NCBI GenBank assembly: GCA_021827255.1 | Contig: JAKAWO010000004.1 | Span: 1 to 28,463 of the forward strand | DNA from: Acidobacteriota bacterium | GTDB lineage: Bacteria > Acidobacteriota > Terriglobia > UBA7540 | Reading direction: 5' to 3' | DNA length: 28,463 bases | Part shown: positions 24,393 to 28,463 of the stretch, one piece after another | Layout: every line of letters begins with the position of its first letter | How positions within the stretch are numbered: the stretch's first letter is position 1 | Program-made: the position numbers and the translations under genes | The notes under the pieces: generated by a model | Databases searched by the model: none | What the model was told of the DNA's origin: nothing | What the model saw: the letters and a program-made list of their open reading frames with translations, nothing else

Positions 24393-27047
24393 ATGCACCC
24401 TTCCCCCAGCACGGACTGGCGAGACATTGAAGTTCTCGTGGTCGAAGACAGTCCGACCCAGGCCGAGGAGCTCAAGTATCTTCTGGCAGAGGGAGGTTAC
24501 GCGGTGACCGTGGCCCGGAACGGCCAGCAGGCCCTCGCCTCCATCCGCGCCCATCCGCCCACGCTCATCTTGAGCGACGTGGTCATGCCGGAAATGGACG
24601 GCTTTGAGCTCTGCCGCCGGATCAAGTCCCAGCCGGAGATCAAGGATATCCCAGTCATTTTGCTCACCTCGCTCGCCACCCCTGCCGACATCGTCAGCGG
24701 CCTCAGCTCCGGCGCGGACAATTTCATTCGCAAGCCCTACGAGCCGAAATATCTCCTCTCGCGCATGGACTACATTCTCACCAACCGCGAGCTCCGCCGC
24801 ACCGAGAAGACGCGGATGGGCGTGGAGATTTTCTTCAACGGCGAAAGGCACTTCATCGCCTCCGAGCGCCAGCAGATTTTGGACTTGCTTATTTCCACTT
24901 ACGAAGACGCGGTCCGTCTGAATAGCGATCTGCAAGCGCGGGAGCGGGAGCTTGAACGCTCTTACCAGTCGCTGGCGGGTCTCTACGGCATCGCCGAGGG
25001 GCTTAACCAGGCCGCCAGCGAGCGCGAGGTCCTCGATAAGGCGCTGGAGAAGGCGATGGCTTTGCCCGGTGTTCGGGCAGGATGGATGGTCCTTCGCGAC
25101 GGGTCCACAGGGTTTCGCCTCGGCGCCGTGCGCGGCCTTCCTTCCGCCTTAACCGCCTCCGAGGCGTTCCAAGGTGATTGCCTGTGCCGCCGCAAATTGC
25201 TCGCTGGCGAGCTAAAGAATGGCGCCAACATTGTCGAATGCGAACGGCTGCGGCTTGCGGGTGGCGACACTGGCGGCTTGCACTGCCACGCGAGCGTGCC
25301 CATTTGCATCGGAGAACAAGCCCTGGGCGTTATGAATCTGGCTGGCCCCGACCAGGGGCTGTTTGGGGAGGAAGATCTACGGATGCTCACGGGCGTGGGC
25401 AATCAGGTGGCTTTGGCGGTCGGGAGAGCCCGGCTGCTCGCCGAATTGGAAAAAAGAGTCGAGGAAAGAACCGGCGCCCTGACCGCTGAAATCGCCGACC
25501 GCCGCCGCGCTGAGCAAGCCCTGCGCGAGTCCGAGGAGCGTTATCGCCTGTTGTTCGAAGTGAACCCGCTACCAATGTGGATCTACGACACCGAATCGCT
25601 CGCCTTCCTTGCTGTCAATGAAACCGCGGTTCGCCACTACGGATATTCGCAAGAAGAGCTCCTCAACATGAAGATCACCGATCTTCACCTCCCGGAAGAC
25701 GTCCCGAAGCTTCTAGGCGAGGTTTTGAAACGACCGGAATCGCGCCGCGCCTCGGGCGAGTGGCGTCTCTACCGAAAGGACGGCTCATGGGTGTATGCGG
25801 AAATCACCTCACACGCCTTGCCGTTTGGAGGAGGGAACTCCCGCCTCGTGTTGGCGAACGATGTGACGGAGCGGAAAAAGCTTGAAGAGCAATTCCGCCA
25901 GGCGCAGAAGATGGAGGCCATTGGCCAGCTCGCCGGCGGCGTCGCCCACGACTTCAACAACCTGCTGACCATCATTAACGGTTACAGTCAGTTGGTGCTG
26001 GACCGCTTCGGCTCCAACCCGGCGCTTGCCGGCGATATCGAGCAAATCGTCCGAGCGGGTGAGCGCGCGGCCGCGCTCACCCGCCAGTTGTTGGTCTTCA
26101 GCCGCCGTCAGGTCCTCACGCCCCAGATTCTCGACCTCAATCACATCGTCGCGGGCATGGACAAGATGCTGCGCCGCCTGATCGGGGAAGATATTGATCT
26201 GGTGACGTTCCAGGGGCGCTCCATCGGCGGCGTCAAGGCCGACCCCGGCCAGATCGAGCAGATTATCCTGAATCTTGCCGTCAACGCTCGCGACGCCATG
26301 CCCCGCGGCGGCAAGCTCACACTGGAGACAGCCAACGTCACCCTGGATGCCTCGTACGCCCGCGCCCACATCGGCGTCGCCCCCGGCCCTTACGTTCTCC
26401 TGGCGGTCAGTGACACCGGGCAGGGCATGGACGATAAGATCAAGTCCCACATCTTCGAGCCGTTTTTTACCACCAAAGAGCCCGGCAAGGGAACGGGCTT
26501 AGGCCTGGCGACGGTCTATGGCATCGTCAAACGATCGGGCGGACACGTCTGGGTCTATAGCGAGCCGGGCCGGGGCGCCACGTTCAAGATCTACCTGCCG
26601 AGCGTCGGCGGGGAAGCAAATTCGGTTGCCGCCGAGGATCGCGCTGCCGCGGGCGGCGGCACGGAGACCCTCTTGCTCGTCGAGGATGAGCCGTCGCTCC
26701 GCGCGCTTGCCCGTGAAGTGCTCGAAGCCAAAGGCTACAACGTGCTCGAAGCTGAAAGCGCCCCTCACGCCCTCCGCATCGCCCGCGAGCACCCGTCTCC
26801 CATCCACCTCTTGCTGACGGACGTCGTCATGCCCGAATTGAGCGGGAAGGACGTTGCCGACCAACTCATGCCCCTGCACCCGGAAACCCAGGTGCTCTAT
26901 ATGTCCGGTTACACGGACAGCGCCATCGTCCACCACGGCGTCCTCGACCCGCGCACGGCTTATTTGCAAAAACCTTTCACGCCGGACGGACTGCTCCGCA
27001 AAGTCCGCGAAGTCTTGAGCGCCCGATCCCCGCGCTCGCCGGGATGA
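24393..27047 (+). CDS. Hybrid histidine kinase, REC-GAF-PAS-HisKA-HATPase-REC
   Basis: Likely output protein of the chemosensory operon. 884 aa from the ATG at 24393 (GGAG 7 nt upstream, 4 nt after cheB); the frame stays open upstream inside cheB, but that part is shadow. Receiver 1 (12-130): Asp62 in LILSDVVMPEMDG and IRKPYEP. Coiled coil 170-195. GAF 195-350 with Cys263, 265, 283, 298 and 305. PAS about 380-493 (EERYRLLFEVNPLPMWIYDT). HisKA with His519 in GGVAHDFNNLL. HATPase: NLAVNARDAM (N box), SDTGQGMD, FEPFFTTKEPGKGTGLGLA. Receiver 2 (758-878): Asp810 in LLLTDVVMP, Lys860 in LQKPF. No transmembrane segment, so cytosolic. Receiver 1 could take phosphate from the CheA system and set kinase activity; receiver 2 may pass it on. 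Such a protein occupies the place of WspR, but there is no GGDEF domain. Confidence 0.93.
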   Translation: MHPSPSTDWRDIEVLVVEDSPTQAEELKYLLAEGGYAVTVARNGQQALASIRAHPPTLILSDVVMPEMDGFELCRRIKSQPEIKDIPVILLTSLATPADIVSGLSSGADNFIRKPYEPKYLLSRMDYILTNRELRRTEKTRMGVEIFFNGERHFIASERQQILDLLISTYEDAVRLNSDLQARERELERSYQSLAGLYGIAEGLNQAASEREVLDKALEKAMALPGVRAGWMVLRDGSTGFRLGAVRGLPSALTASEAFQGDCLCRRKLLAGELKNGANIVECERLRLAGGDTGGLHCHASVPICIGEQALGVMNLAGPDQGLFGEEDLRMLTGVGNQVALAVGRARLLAELEKRVEERTGALTAEIADRRRAEQALRESEERYRLLFEVNPLPMWIYDTESLAFLAVNETAVRHYGYSQEELLNMKITDLHLPEDVPKLLGEVLKRPESRRASGEWRLYRKDGSWVYAEITSHALPFGGGNSRLVLANDVTERKKLEEQFRQAQKMEAIGQLAGGVAHDFNNLLTIINGYSQLVLDRFGSNPALAGDIEQIVRAGERAAALTRQLLVFSRRQVLTPQILDLNHIVAGMDKMLRRLIGEDIDLVTFQGRSIGGVKADPGQIEQIILNLAVNARDAMPRGGKLTLETANVTLDASYARAHIGVAPGPYVLLAVSDTGQGMDDKIKSHIFEPFFTTKEPGKGTGLGLATVYGIVKRSGGHVWVYSEPGRGATFKIYLPSVGGEANSVAAEDRAAAGGGTETLLLVEDEPSLRALAREVLEAKGYNVLEAESAPHALRIAREHPSPIHLLLTDVVMPELSGKDVADQLMPLHPETQVLYMSGYTDSAIVHHGVLDPRTAYLQKPFTPDGLLRKVREVLSARSPRSPG

Positions 27048-27216
27048 TCTTGCGTCCCTGCCTCCCGGTAACGGCAATCTCCCCATCGTCGAGATGCGTC
27101 GTGGTTTGACGGGCGGCCGCGCACCTCGGCGGCTTGAAAATTTTGGACCCCTGTTCCGAACGATTGCTGTAAACTGGCGGGCAGTCCAAACGGCCGCAAG
27201 GCCCCAGGAGGGACCG

Positions 27217-28074
27217 ATGTCAGAAATTTCTCGAAGAGCATTTCTCAAGCGGGCGGCAGAAACGGCGGGCGTGGCCGGCCTTGTGTCGGCGGGCGAACTT
27301 CGAGCCAACCCGCTCGGCTTGCCCATCGGCTGCCAGACCTGGCCGGTCCGCAAGCTGATCGCGCGCGATTTTCCGAGCACCGTCAAAATGCTCAAGGCGG
27401 CGGGATTCCAAAGCATTGAGCTCTGCTCGCCCGTCGGCTACGCCGATTTGGGCTTTGCAGGCCTCGCCAAGTATTCCGGCGCCGAGCTGCGCCGCATGAT
27501 CCGCGATCTCGGCGTCGAGTGCATCAGCTCGCACTTTTCCCTCCAGGAGCTTCGGCAAAATCAAGCAGGCAGAATCGCCTGGGCTAAAGAGCTCGGCCTG
27601 ACGCAGATGATGGTTCCGAGCCTCGACGGCCCCCCGCACCCCACGATGGATGACGTGAAGCGCGCCGCCGACGAATTCAACCGCATCGCCGAACGCGCCG
27701 CCCAGGCCGGCATTCAACAGGGTCTCCACAACGAAGGCTTTCTCGATACCTCGGTGGACGGCCAACGAACCTACGATATCCTGTTTAAGCTTCTCAATCC
27801 CCGCACCGTCAAGTTCCAGTTCCAGATTTCAGCCATCGCGTACGGCTTCAACCCCATCCACTATTTCACCACTTATCCCGGCCGCTTCATTTCCATGCAC
27901 GTGCAAGGCTGGGACGCGAACAGCCGTAAGATTGTCGCGGTCGGCCAAGGAACGCTCAACTGGAAAAAAGTTTTTGCCGCCGCCAAAATCGGCGGCATCA
28001 AGAACTATTACGTTGAAATGGATCTCCCGCTCATGAAGGCGAGCGTCCCTTATCTTCGCCATTTGCAAGTCTGA
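27217..28074 (+). CDS. Tat-exported sugar phosphate isomerase/epimerase-like TIM-barrel protein
   Basis: 285 aa from the ATG at 27217, with AGGAGGG 4 nt upstream; the frame continues back to 27094, but that part is unconserved-looking. The N-terminus SRRAFLKRAAETAGVAGLVS is a twin-arginine signal (SRRxFLK), so export in folded form is expected. The rest is a xylose-isomerase-like AP2 endonuclease-fold barrel: GCQTWPVR, AAGFQSIELC (Glu68), SSHFS, LHNEGF (His171, Glu173), PGRFISMHV (His228) and YYVEMD (Glu267). Where many members have a metal-binding Asp (as in a xxDxxW stretch), this protein reads KFQFQISAI, with Gln. Substrate unknown. It lies 169 nt after the hybrid kinase and may have its own promoter; a TTGGAC/TGTAAA pair at 27143-27173 has 19-nt spacing and is weak. 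Confidence 0.88.
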   Translation: MSEISRRAFLKRAAETAGVAGLVSAGELRANPLGLPIGCQTWPVRKLIARDFPSTVKMLKAAGFQSIELCSPVGYADLGFAGLAKYSGAELRRMIRDLGVECISSHFSLQELRQNQAGRIAWAKELGLTQMMVPSLDGPPHPTMDDVKRAADEFNRIAERAAQAGIQQGLHNEGFLDTSVDGQRTYDILFKLLNPRTVKFQFQISAIAYGFNPIHYFTTYPGRFISMHVQGWDANSRKIVAVGQGTLNWKKVFAAAKIGGIKNYYVEMDLPLMKASVPYLRHLQV

Positions 28075-28123
28075 AGCCTTTGCCACCAACTGGACGGACG
28101 TGCGCGCGGTAGGGGCGAACGAT

Positions 28124-28149
28124 CTTCGCCGCGGACAACCGCGGCGAGG
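28124..28149. repeat. Perfect inverted repeat upstream of the kinase gene
   Basis: TCGCCGCGG, ACAA, CCGCGGCGA: a 9-bp perfect stem (28126-28147), extended to 11 by a G-U and a C-G pair. No T-run follows, so an intrinsic terminator is unlikely. It overlaps the place where the -35 of the following promoter would lie, as an operator would. Confidence 0.5.
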
Positions 28150-28156
28150 GCATCTA

Positions 28157-28165
28157 TGCTAATAT
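28157..28165 (+). promoter_or_regulatory. Extended -10 promoter of the protein kinase gene
   Basis: TGCTAATAT reads TG-n-TAATAT, an extended -10 with a hexamer matching at four of six. Transcription would begin near 28172, leaving a leader of about 22 nt to the ATG. Confidence 0.35.
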
Positions 28166-28193
28166 CGCCGCTGGCGCGGGAGTGGGGCACAGC

Positions 28194-28463
28194 ATGCCGG
28201 ATGAAACGATTTCCCATTATCGGATTCTCGAGAAGCTGGGCGCGGGCGGGATGGGTGAGGTTTATAAGGCCGAGGACACGCGCCTGAAGCGCCTGGTGGC
28301 GCTGAAGTTTCTGGTCGCAGCACCGCTCGATGAGCGGCGGTTTCCCCTCTCGGAAGAAGCCGGCGCTCACAGGGCGCCGCTACAGACGGACCCAGTGGCG
28401 ATGGAGCGCTTTGAGCGCGAGGCGCAGGCGGCTTCCGCCCTGAATCATCCCAACATCTGCACG
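28194..28463 (+). CDS. Ser/Thr protein kinase (Pkn/PknB type), N-terminal part
   Basis: Only the first 90 codons are in the window; the gene runs off the right edge. SHYRILEKLGAGGMGEVYKA contains the glycine-rich ATP loop (GAGGMGEV) and VALKFL carries the ATP-binding Lys38. MERFEREAQAASALNHPNICT supplies the alpha-C Glu and the next strand. Between VALKFL and ERFERE lie about 33 residues instead of the usual 12-14, including an insertion of mostly charged and Pro residues (PLSEEAGAHRAPLQTDP). The opening is very close to the many kinases of Acidobacteriota that carry C-terminal WD40 or TPR domains, which cannot be seen here. The ATG is preceded by a G-rich GTGGGG 6 nt away. Confidence 0.92.
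   Translation, partial: MPDETISHYRILEKLGAGGMGEVYKAEDTRLKRLVALKFLVAAPLDERRFPLSEEAGAHRAPLQTDPVAMERFEREAQAASALNHPNICT

Noticed and set aside
27116..27133. Possible terminator after the hybrid kinase (GCCGC, 8-nt loop, GCGGC)
   Set aside because: Only 5 bp of stem and no proper T-run (TTGAAAATTTT follows); too weak to call.

Overview
The window is high-GC bacterial chromosome, densely coded, with no phage, IS element, CRISPR array, rRNA or tRNA gene that I can recognise. The style points to Acidobacteriota, by inference only. The signs are a Pkn-type kinase opening typical of the phylum, a Tat-signal sugar-isomerase-like protein, a secreted LolA-like protein of a common acidobacterial kind, and frequent TTG and GTG starts.

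Left block, about 1-6480, all on the minus strand: a housekeeping run in the order gamma carbonic anhydrase-like protein, hisS, aspS, mutL, cmk (cut by the left edge). priA follows on the plus strand from 6631 and seems to be transcribed from an extended -10 promoter so close that its mRNA may be leaderless.

Middle block, about 9166-13634, minus strand: a ribosome and translation operon in the order ffh, rpsP, khpA, rimM, trmD, rplS, then a small single-pass membrane protein of unknown function. It converges on priA. A sigma70-like promoter lies upstream of ffh. Next come a cytosolic GMC-family FAD oxidoreductase (plus) and a convergent secreted LolA-like protein (minus).

Right block, about 16389-27047, plus strand: a compact chemosensory operon in the order CheW, CheR with TPRs, CheW with an N-terminal extension, a CHASE3-type chemoreceptor, CheA with a receiver, CheB, and a REC-GAF-PAS-histidine kinase-REC protein. 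The parts match a Wsp-type (alternative cellular function) pathway, but the receiver-GGDEF output protein WspR is missing and the large hybrid kinase stands in its place. A near-consensus sigma28 (FliA) promoter lies in front. The cheA gene is interrupted: the HPt domain and the kinase core are in different frames, separated at a G7 tract, and a ribosome site plus ATG follows 4 nt after the first stop. It is either a frameshift or a genuinely split kinase.

The right end holds a Tat-exported TIM-barrel isomerase-like protein and the first 90 codons of a Ser/Thr protein kinase. A perfect inverted repeat covers the -35 region of that kinase gene's candidate promoter.
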